Counted from the first letter of the stretch, positions 7,505 through 16,014 are shown. The stretch: 64,000 nucleotides of DNA from Demequina sp. B12 (GCF_028823635.1 NZ_JAPEHU010000001.1:310001-374000); one strand, 5' to 3'. Program-made: numbers and translations. Notes: generated by a model not told the origin, from the letters alone.

Positions 7505-8050
7505 TTAGGAGATGGTGACGTTGGTGATCATGATGTCCTCGAGGGGACGGTCACGACCATCGGTCGCGGTCGTAGCGATCTTGTCGACAATGGCCTTCGA
7601 CTCGTCGTCTGCCACCTTGCCGAAGATGGTGTGGCCCTGGTTCAGGTGCGGGGTGGAAGCAACGGTGATGAAGAACTGCGAACCGTTGGTGCCGGCAGGC
7701 TTTCCGGTGATGGGGTTGAGGCGCTTGCCTGCGTTTGCCATGGCAAGCAGGTAGGGCTCACCAAAGTTGTTGTTGGGGTGGATTTCGTCGTCAAAGGTGT
7801 AGCCGGGGCCGCCGGTGCCGGTGCCGAGCGGGCAGCCACCCTGAACCATGAAGCCTTCGATGACACGGTGGAATACCAGGCCGTTGTAGAAGGGCTCGGT
7901 GGACTTCTCGCCTGTGGTGGGGTTGGTCCATTCCTTTTCGCCGGTAGCGAGTCCCACGAAGTTGTTCACGGTTGCGGGGGCGTCGTTGGGCATCAGTTCG
8001 ATGCGGATATCGCCTGCGGTGGTCTCAAAAGTTGCAATCATGCTCGACAT
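7505..8050 (-). CDS. ppiA: Peptidyl-prolyl cis-trans isomerase, cyclophilin type
   Basis: A roughly 181-residue single-domain cyclophilin without signal peptide, hence cytoplasmic. Recognisable blocks are TVNNFVGLATG near the start, FHRVIEGFMVQGG with the catalytic-site Arg, and NGSQFFIT with the binding-site Gln/Phe, then LNQGHTIFGKV. It accelerates proline isomerisation in folding proteins. Two ATGs are possible: 8050 (MSSMIA) and 8041 (MIATFE). The nearest Shine-Dalgarno-like GAAAGA suits 8041 better, so the true protein may be three residues shorter. It lies 7 bp upstream of the rhomboid gene on the same strand and divergent from the next gene. Confidence 0.93.
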   Translation of the reverse strand: MSSMIATFETTAGDIRIELMPNDAPATVNNFVGLATGEKEWTNPTTGEKSTEPFYNGLVFHRVIEGFMVQGGCPLGTGTGGPGYTFDDEIHPNNNFGEPYLLAMANAGKRLNPITGKPAGTNGSQFFITVASTPHLNQGHTIFGKVADDESKAIVDKIATTATDGRDRPLEDIMITNVTIS

Positions 8051-8132
8051 TCTTTCATGGGTGTCGCGCTGTTTCCCAGTAGATGACAAGATGGACAACA
8101 GGGAAACCCCTGCAATCGGACGGAGGCTGCAC

Positions 8133-8975
8133 ATGGGACGCAAGAAGGAACTTCAGCAGATCAAGGACGTCGACAAGTACCGGGCGCAGGCTCAGGATGC
8201 CGCCGCAGCCGCGAAGGTCGCCGCTCAGGAGGCCGCGGTTCACGCCAAGGCCGCCGCCAAACGCGCCCAGGACTGGGCCGGACCTCAGGTGCAGCAGGCC
8301 AAAGATTGGGCTGCCCCCCGCGCACAGAAGGCGTATCACGAGGGTGCCCGCAAGGCGAGCCCCTACGTGCGCCGCGCAGGTGCCAAGGCTGGCGAGTGGG
8401 CCGATGTTGCTCACGCCGCCATCGTGGGTGCCGCCATTCCCGCAGTGATTAGTGCAGTGGAGAGTGCAGCAGAAGAGCCCAAGAAGTCGCGCGGCGGCGC
8501 AGGCAAGTTCATCATCGCGGGTGCGTTGGTGGCGGCCGGAACAGCCGCACTGGTGGTGTGGGCACGCCGCGACCCGGGCCGCGATGAGTGGGCCGGTCAG
8601 GATGACGAGTGGGAACTCGACTCCGACCCCGACTTCACACAGCAGTTGCGTGACAACGTCAACAAGGCCGTGGACCAGGTGACCGATGCCGCGAAGAAGG
8701 GTGCGGACAAGGCTCAGTCGCTGAGCAAGGACGCGCTCGACAAGGCTGGCCCCACGATCGACAAGGTCAAGGCTCAGGCTGACGAGGCGTTGGCGTCGAT
8801 CAAGACCACGGCGACCACCGAAGCGGAGAAGGTGCGGTCCTCGGTGGATGACGCTCGCTCCCGTGCCACACACGCGGCAGTCGACGCGATCGATGACGCG
8901 GAAGACGTGTGGGAAGACGAAGGCGGCTCGGACGAGTCCGGCGAAACTCCCGCAGAGAAGAAGTCCGCAAAGTAG
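8133..8975 (+). CDS. Alanine-rich helical protein with one membrane segment (DUF5324-like)
   Basis: The 280-residue product is dominated by Ala/Lys/Gln-rich amphipathic heptads (about 1-70 and 175-250) interrupted by a hydrophobic segment around 125-142, then acidic stretches and a lysine-rich end. This looks like the apolipoprotein-like, membrane-anchored coiled proteins (DUF5324 type) that often neighbour cyclophilin genes in actinobacteria. The frame is open into ppiA, but ATG 8133 follows a clear GGAGG, so it was chosen. Function is unknown; membrane association or spacing of the envelope is only a guess. Two hairpins close the transcription unit. Confidence 0.8.
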   Translation: MGRKKELQQIKDVDKYRAQAQDAAAAAKVAAQEAAVHAKAAAKRAQDWAGPQVQQAKDWAAPRAQKAYHEGARKASPYVRRAGAKAGEWADVAHAAIVGAAIPAVISAVESAAEEPKKSRGGAGKFIIAGALVAAGTAALVVWARRDPGRDEWAGQDDEWELDSDPDFTQQLRDNVNKAVDQVTDAAKKGADKAQSLSKDALDKAGPTIDKVKAQADEALASIKTTATTEAEKVRSSVDDARSRATHAAVDAIDDAEDVWEDEGGSDESGETPAEKKSAK

Positions 8976-8983
8976 TGCTGAGG

Positions 8984-9056
8984 TGTGGTCGCCGGTCCCT
9001 GGCGACCACACCCGCATCAGGAGCCCCCGGCTGCTCAAGCAGCCGGGGGCTTTCTT
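8984..9056 (+). terminator. Double hairpin terminator
   Basis: Two hairpins follow the stop codon. The first has a 10-bp perfect stem (8984-8993 with 9001-9010, 7-base loop). The second has a 14-bp GC-rich perfect stem (9022-9035 with 9038-9051) and runs into TTTCTT, a standard intrinsic terminator for the upstream gene. Confidence 0.85.
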
Positions 9057-9132
9057 GTCCCAGGTGTAGGTGGAATGAAGAGGCGCGGCACTGACGGCCG
9101 CGTCTGACGTAAGACACAGCAAGGAGGCTGCG

Positions 9133-10632
9133 TTGACCTGCATTGTTGCCGTCGATCAGGGCACCACGAGTACCCGCGCGCTCGTGGTGGGGCGTGATGG
9201 TGCGGTACTGGGGTCAGGTCAAGCCGAACACCATCAACACTTTCCCGCACCCGGATGGGTGGAACATGATGCGCTTGAGATCTGGGAGAAGACCCGCCAA
9301 GTGGTGGGGGTAGCTCTGGCGCAGGCAAACATCACACGAGACGATGTTGCGGCGGTAGGCATCACCAACCAGCGAGAGACCGTGGTGGCGTGGAATCCAG
9401 CAACAGGGGAGCCGTACGCGCGTGCACTGGTGTGGCAGGACACGCGAACACAGCCACTCATTGACGAACTCACAGCACGGTACGGACGTGACACATGGGT
9501 GCCGATCACCGGCCTCCCGTTGGACGCCTACTTCTCTGCCTCAAAGATGCGCTGGCTGTTGGACCATGTGGAAGACGGCCAGGGTAAAGCCGAACGCGGC
9601 GAACTTTTGTTGGGCACCATGGATTCGTGGCTGGTGTGGAACCTCACCGGCGGCGTCCAGGGCGGGGTGCACATTACCGATGTGACGAACGCTTCACGCA
9701 CGTTGCTGATGGATCTGCGGTCACGCCAGTGGAGTCCTGAACTCCTGGAGGTTTTCACGATCCCGGAGCGGGCGTTGCCGCAGATTCGGCCGTCTTCCGA
9801 TGCCTTTGGGGTGGCCGGGGAACACAGTCTGTTGGCCGGAGTGCCGATCGCCGGGGTGCTGGGCGACCAGCAGGCCGCTGCCTTTGGTCAAGCCGCATTC
9901 CATGCGGGGGACTCGAAAGCCACGTATGGCACTGGCTCGTTTGTGTTGGCGAACACCGGTCCAGTGCCGGTGAGGTCGAGCCATGGTCTGATCACCACCG
10001 TTGCCTACGAACTGGCGGGCCAGTCCCCCGTCTATGCGTTGGAGGGGTCCATCGCGGTGACGGGTGCGTTGATTCAGTGGCTGCGCGACTCGTTGGGAAT
10101 GTTGACGTCCGCGCAGGAGTCTGGCGTCCTGGCCGCCCAGGTGCCCAACTCCGGTGGCGTCGTGATCGTCCCCGCATTCTCAGGACTTCTGGCTCCTCAC
10201 TGGCGCGCCGATGCGCGGGGCACCATCACGGGACTCACCCGATTCACCGACCGCCGCCATGTGGCACGTGCTGCGTTGGAGGCCGTCGCGATGCAGACAC
10301 GTGAGGTTCTGGACGCCATGGCGGCAGACACTGGACACCCGCTGGCATCGTTAAAGGTCGACGGCGGCATGGTCGCCAACGACGTGCTTATGCAGATTCA
10401 GGCCGACGCGTTGGGGATCCCCGTAGTACGCCCCCGCATCACGGAGACCACAGCCATGGGTGCGGCATTTGCTGCCGGGCTTGGCGTGGGAGTGTGGTCC
10501 GGGCTGGAAGATCTGCAGGGGATGTGGGCTCCCGACCGGTCGTGGCAGCCTGAATCCTCGGAGCAGGAGCGGGCCGATGCCTTGGCTCGGTGGCGTGCCG
10601 GTGTAGAGAGGTCGCTGGGTTGGGTGCCGTAA
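9133..10632 (+). CDS. glpK: Glycerol kinase
   Basis: The 499-residue FGGY-family kinase has the phosphate-binding loop DQGTTSTRA at 8-16, the glycerol-site region WQDTRT and the ATP-site GTGSF, followed by the C-terminal KVDGGM and ETTAMGAAFAAG blocks. It phosphorylates glycerol to glycerol 3-phosphate in the cytoplasm. The start is a TTG at 9133, 6 bases after AAGGAGG; there is no better start. No glpF or glpD is adjacent, so it appears to be a single-gene unit. The gap after it contains copy 1 of the composite intergenic repeat. The GDPD at 23.3 kb could also supply glycerol 3-phosphate. Confidence 0.95.
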   Translation: MTCIVAVDQGTTSTRALVVGRDGAVLGSGQAEHHQHFPAPGWVEHDALEIWEKTRQVVGVALAQANITRDDVAAVGITNQRETVVAWNPATGEPYARALVWQDTRTQPLIDELTARYGRDTWVPITGLPLDAYFSASKMRWLLDHVEDGQGKAERGELLLGTMDSWLVWNLTGGVQGGVHITDVTNASRTLLMDLRSRQWSPELLEVFTIPERALPQIRPSSDAFGVAGEHSLLAGVPIAGVLGDQQAAAFGQAAFHAGDSKATYGTGSFVLANTGPVPVRSSHGLITTVAYELAGQSPVYALEGSIAVTGALIQWLRDSLGMLTSAQESGVLAAQVPNSGGVVIVPAFSGLLAPHWRADARGTITGLTRFTDRRHVARAALEAVAMQTREVLDAMAADTGHPLASLKVDGGMVANDVLMQIQADALGIPVVRPRITETTAMGAAFAAGLGVGVWSGLEDLQGMWAPDRSWQPESSEQERADALARWRAGVERSLGWVP

Positions 10633-10653
10633 CGAACCGTCCGCACTCCCGCG

Positions 10654-10731
10654 AGATGGCTCCACTCCCGTCAAATGGAGCCATCTTCCTGTTTTAGCTA
10701 GCTATAACAGCCAAATGGAGCCATTTGACGG
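10654..10731 (+). repeat. Composite double-palindrome intergenic element, copy 1
   Basis: Palindrome A (10689-10710, 22 bp, 20 of 22 positions symmetric, core TTTTAGCTAGCTATAAC) is followed after 1 base by palindrome B (10712-10727, CAAATGGAGCCATTTG, 7-bp arms around AG). This copy has an extra upstream inverted pair, AGATGGCTCC at 10654-10663 with GGAGCCATCT at 10677-10686, so TGGAGCCAT occurs three times. It lies between convergent glpK and tdk. The A-1-B unit recurs at 58.5 and 59.4 kb. Confidence 0.85.
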
Positions 10732-10810
10732 GGAAGGGCGGGACCGGGGAAGGGCGGGGAATGGCGGGACCGAGGAGGGTGCTGGGGGCTAGGAGTTGTA
10801 GCGGTGGAGG

Positions 10811-11404
10811 CTAGGAGTCGTGACGGACCTGGCCCACCTTCGCGATGTAGCACGCGCCACACAGCGACTCATACTCCGCGGCCTGACCGTCGATCGCGAC
10901 CTGCGCTCCGTGCGACACAAACTCGCCCCCCACAAGACGCGCATTCATCAACGCCTTAGAGCCACACCGGCAGATGGTTTTCAACTCTTCAATGGAGTGC
11001 GCCAGTTCCAACAAGCGGGCACTTCCCGGGAACGCTCGCGTCCGAAAATCACTACGCAGGCCATACGCCAACACCGGCACGCGCCGCGTCACGGCAAGCG
11101 TGAAAGCCTCATCAACCTGCGCAGGCTCTAAGAACTGGGCCTCATCAATGAAGATCGCATCGGTCTGATCGAGCGGCCGCACCTGTTCCACGAGTTCCTC
11201 AAGCGACTGCCCGGACGCGAGAATCGCGTCCACTTCACGTTCGATCCCGATCCGCGACGACACCGCCCGGCCGGCTTTGGTGTCCACGCCCGGCTTCACG
11301 ATGACGGGAAACTGGCCCCGCTCCTCATAGTTGTAGGCCGCTTGCATGAGCATCGTGGACTTACCCGAGTTCATCGCTCCATAACGGAAGTACAACTTCG
11401 CCAC
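10811..11404 (-). CDS. tdk: Thymidine kinase (type II)
   Basis: The 197-residue enzyme has the P-loop GAMNSGKST at 9-17, the catalytic Glu88 in FIDEAQF and the lasso-domain zinc cysteines near the end (CRC and CGAC). Length and motifs match bacterial type II thymidine kinases that salvage thymidine to dTMP. The start ATG at 11402-11404 fits the family N-terminus MAKLYFRYG. It is convergent with glpK and divergent from the lipoprotein gene. No abnormal residues are seen. Confidence 0.95.
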   Translation of the reverse strand: MAKLYFRYGAMNSGKSTMLMQAAYNYEERGQFPVIVKPGVDTKAGRAVSSRIGIEREVDAILASGQSLEELVEQVRPLDQTDAIFIDEAQFLEPAQVDEAFTLAVTRRVPVLAYGLRSDFRTRAFPGSARLLELAHSIEELKTICRCGSKALMNARLVGGEFVSHGAQVAIDGQAAEYESLCGACYIAKVGQVRHDS

Positions 11405-11515
11405 CGGTCACTCCTCAACGTCGCCTGGCGTTCCGCACCATAGTTGCGTGCACGCAAGAGTAACCGGCCCACAGCCCCGTGGAACTCTCACCGTCCGGCA
11501 TGGCACAGTTTGAGT

Positions 11516-12193
11516 ATGAGAGTCGCACGATTCGGCGCCGCGGCAGCGGCCTTCACCGTTGTCCTCGCAGGGTGCGCAGGCACCACTGAGCAGACCGATG
11601 CGACCCCCACCCCCGTAGCAACCACGCCCACAGCGTCGCCTACGATTTCCAGCGCACCCGCAGCATCGGCCCTCCCCGACGCTCCCTTCACGGAGCCCGG
11701 CGCCACGGTGCCGTTGGGCGACACGATCGTGCTGCCCGTCAGTGCCTCGAACACGGACGGCGAGGCAACGGAACTCAAAGTTCAGATCGCGCTCGACGGG
11801 CTCGACACTGCTGCGCTGGACGACATTGCCGACTACCTGTCGCCCGCGGACGTCGAAGGAATGACCGGCTGGTACTACCCCGCATACGTGACGCTCACGC
11901 TGACGATGGTGGGGCAAACCGTCCCTGAAGGCTTCGAGATCTCTGACGCGCCGTCGTTCAACGGCGTCACTGCCACTGGGGGCCAAGTGTCGCCGCCGCT
12001 CCTGACGGGCACGCCCGAGTCTTGTGCCCCGCTCGACGCCACTGAGCTGACCCAGACCGGCACCACCACCGGATGCGTCACCCTCATGGTCAACGAAGGA
12101 ACCGAGTTGACTGCGCTGCAGTACCGGGGGAACTTCCACGGCTCGGCCGCGAACTACACCGCGACCCCCGTGACCTGGGAGATCGCTGGCTAG
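11516..12193 (+). CDS. Predicted lipoprotein of unknown function
   Basis: The 225-residue product has a classic lipoprotein signal: MRVAR, a hydrophobic stretch and the lipobox LAGC, with Cys19 as the acylation site. A Thr/Pro/Ala-rich linker (about 22-55) leads to a beta-rich domain with two cysteines that could pair. It should sit on the outer face of the membrane. I do not recognise the domain; it has the look of a DUF4352/immunoglobulin-like fold but no diagnostic motif. The ATG at 11516 is the only start that gives a signal peptide. Its 3' end forms a hairpin shared with the convergent surface protein gene. Confidence 0.8.
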   Translation: MRVARFGAAAAAFTVVLAGCAGTTEQTDATPTPVATTPTASPTISSAPAASALPDAPFTEPGATVPLGDTIVLPVSASNTDGEATELKVQIALDGLDTAALDDIADYLSPADVEGMTGWYYPAYVTLTLTMVGQTVPEGFEISDAPSFNGVTATGGQVSPPLLTGTPESCAPLDATELTQTGTTTGCVTLMVNEGTELTALQYRGNFHGSAANYTATPVTWEIAG

Positions 12194-12213
12194 CGTGCGG
12201 CGCTAGCCAGCGA
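12183..12213. terminator. Hairpin between convergent genes
   Basis: A 13-bp perfect stem (12183-12195 with 12201-12213) and 5-base loop span the lipoprotein stop codon. It lacks a T-run on either side, so it may act as a transcript-stabilising hairpin or weak bidirectional terminator. Confidence 0.5.
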
Positions 12214-12226
12214 CCGTCAACCGGGC

Positions 12227-14278
12227 TTAGGCCTTGCGGCGGGCAAGCACCAACAGCAGAGCACCCAACGCCATCATGGCGGCGGCGATCAGCGCGGACT
12301 GCTTGACCTGCTCGTCCACACCGGTGGCAGGAAGGTCACTGTCGGTGCCGCTGAGCGCGCCAGAGTCAGTGCTGTCCCCGTCTGTGCCGCTCGACGACTC
12401 GGGGCTAGCCGATGCCTCAGGCGCCGCGCTCTCAGAGGTGTCAGGAGATGCGGACGTGTCAGGAGTCGTCGACGCGCTCGGGCTAGTCGACGGCGAGACG
12501 GACGCGGTTTCCGAGGGAGTCGGGGTTGCCGAGGACGAAGCCGATGCACTCGGCGACGATTCCGGGCTGGCGGAGGTCGACGGCGTGGTTGACGGGCTGG
12601 AGGAGGGTGAGGCGGAGGTGCTGGGGCTGGTCGATGTGCTGGGCGAAGTGCTCGGCGACGTTGACGTAGACGGGGTAGTCGACGGGGAAGCGGAAGCACT
12701 CGGGCTCGTCGATGCGGAAGGCGTGGTCGACGGAGACATCGACGTGCTGGGCGTCGTCGAAGGAGAGGCCGATGCACTGGGGCTGGTCGAGGTCGACGGC
12801 GTCGTGGAAGGCGTGGTCGACGGGGAAGCGCTCGTGCTGGGCGTTGTGGACGGAGACGCTGATGCGCTCGGGCTCGTCGAAGTACTGGGGGTGGTGCTTG
12901 GAGTGGTGCTGGGCGAAGCCGAGGTCGACGGGGAAGTCGACGGCGAGGCGGAAGCACTCGGCGACGTCGTGGGCTCCTCATCGTTCAACACGCATCCGAG
13001 GCGAGCGCTGAATGGATAGTTGTGGAACTCGGATCCTGTGCCGGTGGTGTCACCGGAGTTTCCGTGGACCAGGTGACCCGCGGTGTACATGCGGCCGTTG
13101 AATCCTGCGGCGGCCATGGTGAAGGTCGATGCCTCGTTTCCGACCAGCCACGATCCGGGGTACTGCGCACCGCCGGCGACGCTGATGGTGGTCGCGGTGG
13201 GGATGTTCCACACCACCTGACGCACCAGATCCGGGGCCGGCGTTGCTCCGCTGGGGTAGAAAACGGTGCCGTTCAACACGAATGAGCCGATGTTGAGGTC
13301 CACGGTGTCGCCGCGCAGGTTAATCAGGACCGCGACGTCGCTGGGGAAGCCACTCATGGTGATGCTGTTGACGCTCGCGAGGGCCGCGGTCTGGGACGGA
13401 TCCACGTCAAAGGTGACGATCTTCGCGTCCGGGTATGCGGCTGGCATGCTCAATGTCGCATCGGATCCGGAGATGGTGAGATCACCGGGTGCAGCTTCGA
13501 TCGGCAACTCGGAGGTGCCGCCGTCGTAGTACGCGGTGACTGCACCGGCCTGCGCAAGCTCGGAGTAGCACTGCTGGGTGTAGACCGGCAGGGCGTCGAA
13601 CAGGGAGTCGTAGGCGGCTAGGCGCAGCGTGGCATCTTCGCGGCTGTACAGGTGGTTGGTGTACGCGTTGGCGCCGTTGTCAGCGTCGAGCTGTCCGAGC
13701 GCACCATAGGAACCCGCAGGCGGGGTACCCCATCCGGTGGGGTTGCGGAAGTTGTGGGCTCCCACCACGCCGATGTTGCCGAACCGGTCACCATCAGCAG
13801 CGATGCCGGCGGCGCCGGCACGCACGGTGGTGGCGGCTGCGGCAACGGTGGCGTCCCCACCGACGAGCAGAAAGTCCTCACCGTCCGCGGGAGTCACGCG
13901 CGAACCCACGCCCGCGACACCGATGTCGTATCCGTCGATGTCGCTAGTCCAAGTGGCGTCCCCGCGGACCACCATGAGGCCCTCGGACTCAGCCGCGGCA
14001 CCTTGCGCGATGAAGGTCTGGCCTACGGCGACGCTCACCATGTTGTCCACACCGGCCCAAGCGCCGTTGTTGGGAACGTTCCAGGAGATGTCGTCGCAGT
14101 TTGCCGCCGACGTGCCAGGGTCACAGGCACCCCATCCGCCGGGGAGGAGGCCGTCAGCGCCGGGCAGCGCAGCGGATGCGTCAAGTGTGCCGGAGGCCGC
14201 GGTGGCGGCGACTGTCACGGCAGCGGCGGTAACGAAAACACCGGTGAAGACTCGCGGGGCACGTACGAGGGCAGGCAT
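12227..14278 (-). CDS. LPXTG-anchored surface protein with choice-of-anchor A domain and Ser/Thr/Pro stalk
   Basis: The 683-residue protein has a signal peptide (about 1-36), a choice-of-anchor A domain (about 60-430; blocks VVWNIP, YPGSWL and GHLVHGN) and a low-complexity Ser-Pro-Thr stalk (about 434-610) built from SPST/SPSA-type units. The sorting signal is LPATG at 649-653, a hydrophobic helix and the tail RRKA. It should be covalently attached to peptidoglycan and hold the globular domain away from the wall. The stalk DNA is a tandem near-repeat, so length may vary between strains. ATG 14276-14278 follows GAAGG. Ligand is unknown. Confidence 0.9.
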   Translation of the reverse strand: MPALVRAPRVFTGVFVTAAAVTVAATAASGTLDASAALPGADGLLPGGWGACDPGTSAANCDDISWNVPNNGAWAGVDNMVSVAVGQTFIAQGAAAESEGLMVVRGDATWTSDIDGYDIGVAGVGSRVTPADGEDFLLVGGDATVAAAATTVRAGAAGIAADGDRFGNIGVVGAHNFRNPTGWGTPPAGSYGALGQLDADNGANAYTNHLYSREDATLRLAAYDSLFDALPVYTQQCYSELAQAGAVTAYYDGGTSELPIEAAPGDLTISGSDATLSMPAAYPDAKIVTFDVDPSQTAALASVNSITMSGFPSDVAVLINLRGDTVDLNIGSFVLNGTVFYPSGATPAPDLVRQVVWNIPTATTISVAGGAQYPGSWLVGNEASTFTMAAAGFNGRMYTAGHLVHGNSGDTTGTGSEFHNYPFSARLGCVLNDEEPTTSPSASASPSTSPSTSASPSTTPSTTPSTSTSPSASASPSTTPSTSASPSTTPSTTPSTSTSPSASASPSTTPSTSMSPSTTPSASTSPSASASPSTTPSTSTSPSTSPSTSTSPSTSASPSSSPSTTPSTSASPESSPSASASSSATPTPSETASVSPSTSPSASTTPDTSASPDTSESAAPEASASPESSSGTDGDSTDSGALSGTDSDLPATGVDEQVKQSALIAAAMMALGALLLVLARRKA

Positions 14279-14680
14279 GGGTCAACCTTCAACATTCCAG
14301 GGAAAATGAGTGCGCCCGCCAGGATCACCAGCGAGCGCAACTTCCACCGTAAGGCCTGGAAGCATCGTTCTCAGACTCTAGAACGACGATCGTAACGTTT
14401 CGTGTGACCAACTGCACGCCACGTTCAGACATATGGGACAAGTTGCCGTGTTGTGCCTGGTACTGGACATGGCTGTCCGGTTGGAACTGGGCGGGTGCAG
14501 CCAAGAACGCGTCCACCACGCCCGCGCTGTTGCCGCGTCACCCACTCAGATCCAGAGATCCTCACGCCAGCTCCATCGCCCCGCACGCGCCGCCATTCAG
14601 ATCCGTACCCCCTGTCGCACACCTGGGACCAGCGTGACGCACGTGGCTGCTGAGCATGCGCATCGGCCCATCCGGACAAC
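14279..14680. other. Gene-free interval upstream of the surface protein
   Basis: About 400 bp between the surface protein start and the tRNA-Ala terminator. It should contain the surface gene promoter. Open frames here have no start signal or protein-like composition, and I see no repeats or RNA structure beyond the tRNA terminator at the right end. Confidence 0.6.
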
Positions 14681-14710
14681 AAAAAACCGCCCCCCCGTGA
14701 GGGAGGCGGT
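14681..14710 (-). terminator. Intrinsic terminator of the tRNA-Ala transcript
   Basis: Read on the minus strand, ACCGCCTCCC pairs with GGGGGGCGGT around a short loop and is followed directly by six T residues. It lies immediately downstream of tRNA-Ala. Confidence 0.85.
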
Positions 14711-14716
14711 CAAGAG

Positions 14717-14789
14717 TGGAGCCTGTGGGAATCGAACCCACGACCTCCTGCTTGCAAAGCAGGCGCTCTACCAATTGAGCTAAGGCCCC
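14717..14789 (-). tRNA. tRNA-Ala (anticodon TGC)
   Basis: The 73-base reverse complement folds as a cloverleaf starting GGGGCCT and ending GGCTCC plus discriminator A. The anticodon loop carries TGC between CTGCT/AGCAG arms and the T-loop reads GTTCGATTC. CCA is not encoded. It is paired with tRNA-Ile at 14.9 kb, the usual tandem near gyrA in actinobacteria. Confidence 0.97.
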
Positions 14790-14804
14790 GTGTGACTACT
14801 GGAG

Positions 14805-14918
14805 TCACATGCGGTGGTGAACATCATCCCAGATTTCTCGCTTGGTGTCACGCGCCAGCAATCCGTATCCGGCTGCTGCCACCGCCACTAGTGCGACAAC
14901 TACGATGAATTTTTTCAT
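14805..14918 (-). CDS. DLW-39 family microprotein (37 aa)
   Basis: A tiny gene between tRNA-Ile and tRNA-Ala: ATG at 14916-14918, TGA at 14805-14807, with AGGTGA seven bases upstream. The product begins MKKFIVVVAL, a single hydrophobic segment (about 3-21), and ends in a polar REIWDD stretch. Actinobacteria have a conserved DLW-39 family at exactly this tRNA/gyrA location, with an N-terminal helix and a DLW motif; here the motif reads EIW. Function is unknown in the literature I know. The placement and Shine-Dalgarno argue that it is translated. Confidence 0.8.
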   Translation of the reverse strand: MKKFIVVVALVAVAAAGYGLLARDTKREIWDDVHHRM

Positions 14919-14931
14919 TCGTTCACCTCTG

Positions 14932-15005
14932 TGGGCCCAGGAGGACTTGAACCTCCGACCTCTTCGTTATCAGCGAAGCGCTCTAACCGCCTGAGCTATG
15001 GGCCC
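14932..15005 (-). tRNA. tRNA-Ile (anticodon GAT)
   Basis: The 74-base reverse complement begins GGGCCCATAGCTCAG and ends TGGGCCC plus A, with the anticodon GAT flanked by TTCGCT and AACGAA arms and a GTTCAAGTC T-loop. It pairs with the DUF3566 gene upstream and DLW-39/tRNA-Ala downstream, the standard order. Confidence 0.97.
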
Positions 15006-15093
15006 TTTCGCGGCGACTGCCGCGGCGACCAACCATACCCCACCGGTGGCCCGGGTTCCAAACTGACGCTTGGACGGGGGTTGGCGCCTGGTC

Positions 15094-16014
15094 TTAGTCG
15101 TCCGTGAGGGTGACGTAGACGCCGCCCACGATCGAGGAGACGATGTTGTACAGGAACGCGAAGACAGCCGACAGTGCGGTCAGCAACACCACGTTGACAA
15201 CGGAGATCAGCACGGCTGCGGACATCCACTTGTCGAGGCTGTAGAACTGTTCCAGGTTGAGTTCCTCATTGGACGTGAAGAGGTCCTGAATCCACTGGTC
15301 GGCCAACGCGAACGTGCCCATTCCGTTGAGCACGCTCCACAGCACATAGACCGCAATCACGGTCATGATGCCCAGCGCGATCGACAGCAGGAAACCAATC
15401 TTCAACGCCGACCACGGGTCCACGCGGGAAACCAACACGCGCGCCTTGCGGGGTCCACCTTCACGGCGGGTCGCGCTCATGTCGTCACCGGACAGCAGAT
15501 CGTCCTTGGCCTTGACGGCATAGCCCTTCACCTTGCCGAAACCTGCACCGACGGTGGCGGAGAACCCCCCACTCTCGGCAGCGGAACGGACGGGTGCAGT
15601 GGGCTGCTCGTCAGTGACGGGCTCAACACCCGAGGGCCGGGTGAGTGGCTGGGTCGTGGGAGACCATGCGGGCGCAGCCTGCTGACCACCGAAACCCTGC
15701 TGTCCCCCACCGAAAGCCTGCTGCTGACCGCTCACGGGCTGCGCACCCGACAGTGGCTGCTGACCGCTGACCGGACGCTGCCCGCCGACCGGCTGCTGGC
15801 CAGTCGTGGGGCGGAAGGACGATCGTGCGGGAGTCGCGCCAGTCTGAGGCTGCACCGACTGCGCAGATGGCACCGACTGCGACACTGCGCGGGTGGGCGC
15901 GGTGGGAGGCGTGGCCGAATAGGGGTTCGGCTGCTCGCCGGTGGAAGCTGCCGGGGCCCCTTGCGGGGTGAAGGTCTGCCCGGTGCCGGGGGCGGTGCGG
16001 TCCTCCGCGGTCAT
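15094..16014 (-). CDS. DUF3566 membrane protein
   Basis: The 306-residue protein has a long disordered N-terminus (about 1-180) rich in Gln, Pro and Gly, including several SGQQP/GAQP-type repeats, then a DUF3566 domain with two membrane helices (about 207-230 and 270-295). VDPWSALKI marks the entry to the domain. The family is normally the gene directly after gyrA, with tRNA-Ile next. Here the tRNA linkage is kept, but gyrA is 10 kb away. In mycobacteria the homologue has been linked with polar growth, so an envelope role is plausible. ATG 16012-16014 follows GAGGAGA. Confidence 0.88.
   Translation of the reverse strand: MTAEDRTAPGTGQTFTPQGAPAASTGEQPNPYSATPPTAPTRAVSQSVPSAQSVQPQTGATPARSSFRPTTGQQPVGGQRPVSGQQPLSGAQPVSGQQQAFGGGQQGFGGQQAAPAWSPTTQPLTRPSGVEPVTDEQPTAPVRSAAESGGFSATVGAGFGKVKGYAVKAKDDLLSGDDMSATRREGGPRKARVLVSRVDPWSALKIGFLLSIALGIMTVIAVYVLWSVLNGMGTFALADQWIQDLFTSNEELNLEQFYSLDKWMSAAVLISVVNVVLLTALSAVFAFLYNIVSSIVGGVYVTLTDD

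Noticed and set aside
8055..9143. 362-codon minus-strand frame opposite the helical protein gene
   Set aside because: It has Cys/Gly/Leu-rich shadow composition, no start signal, and runs through a terminator double hairpin.
12234..13019. 261-codon plus-strand frame opposite the surface protein
   Set aside because: It is the reverse complement of the Ser-Pro-Thr stalk and yields low-complexity Val/Asp/Gly/Leu. This is a shadow of a repetitive gene, not a second gene.
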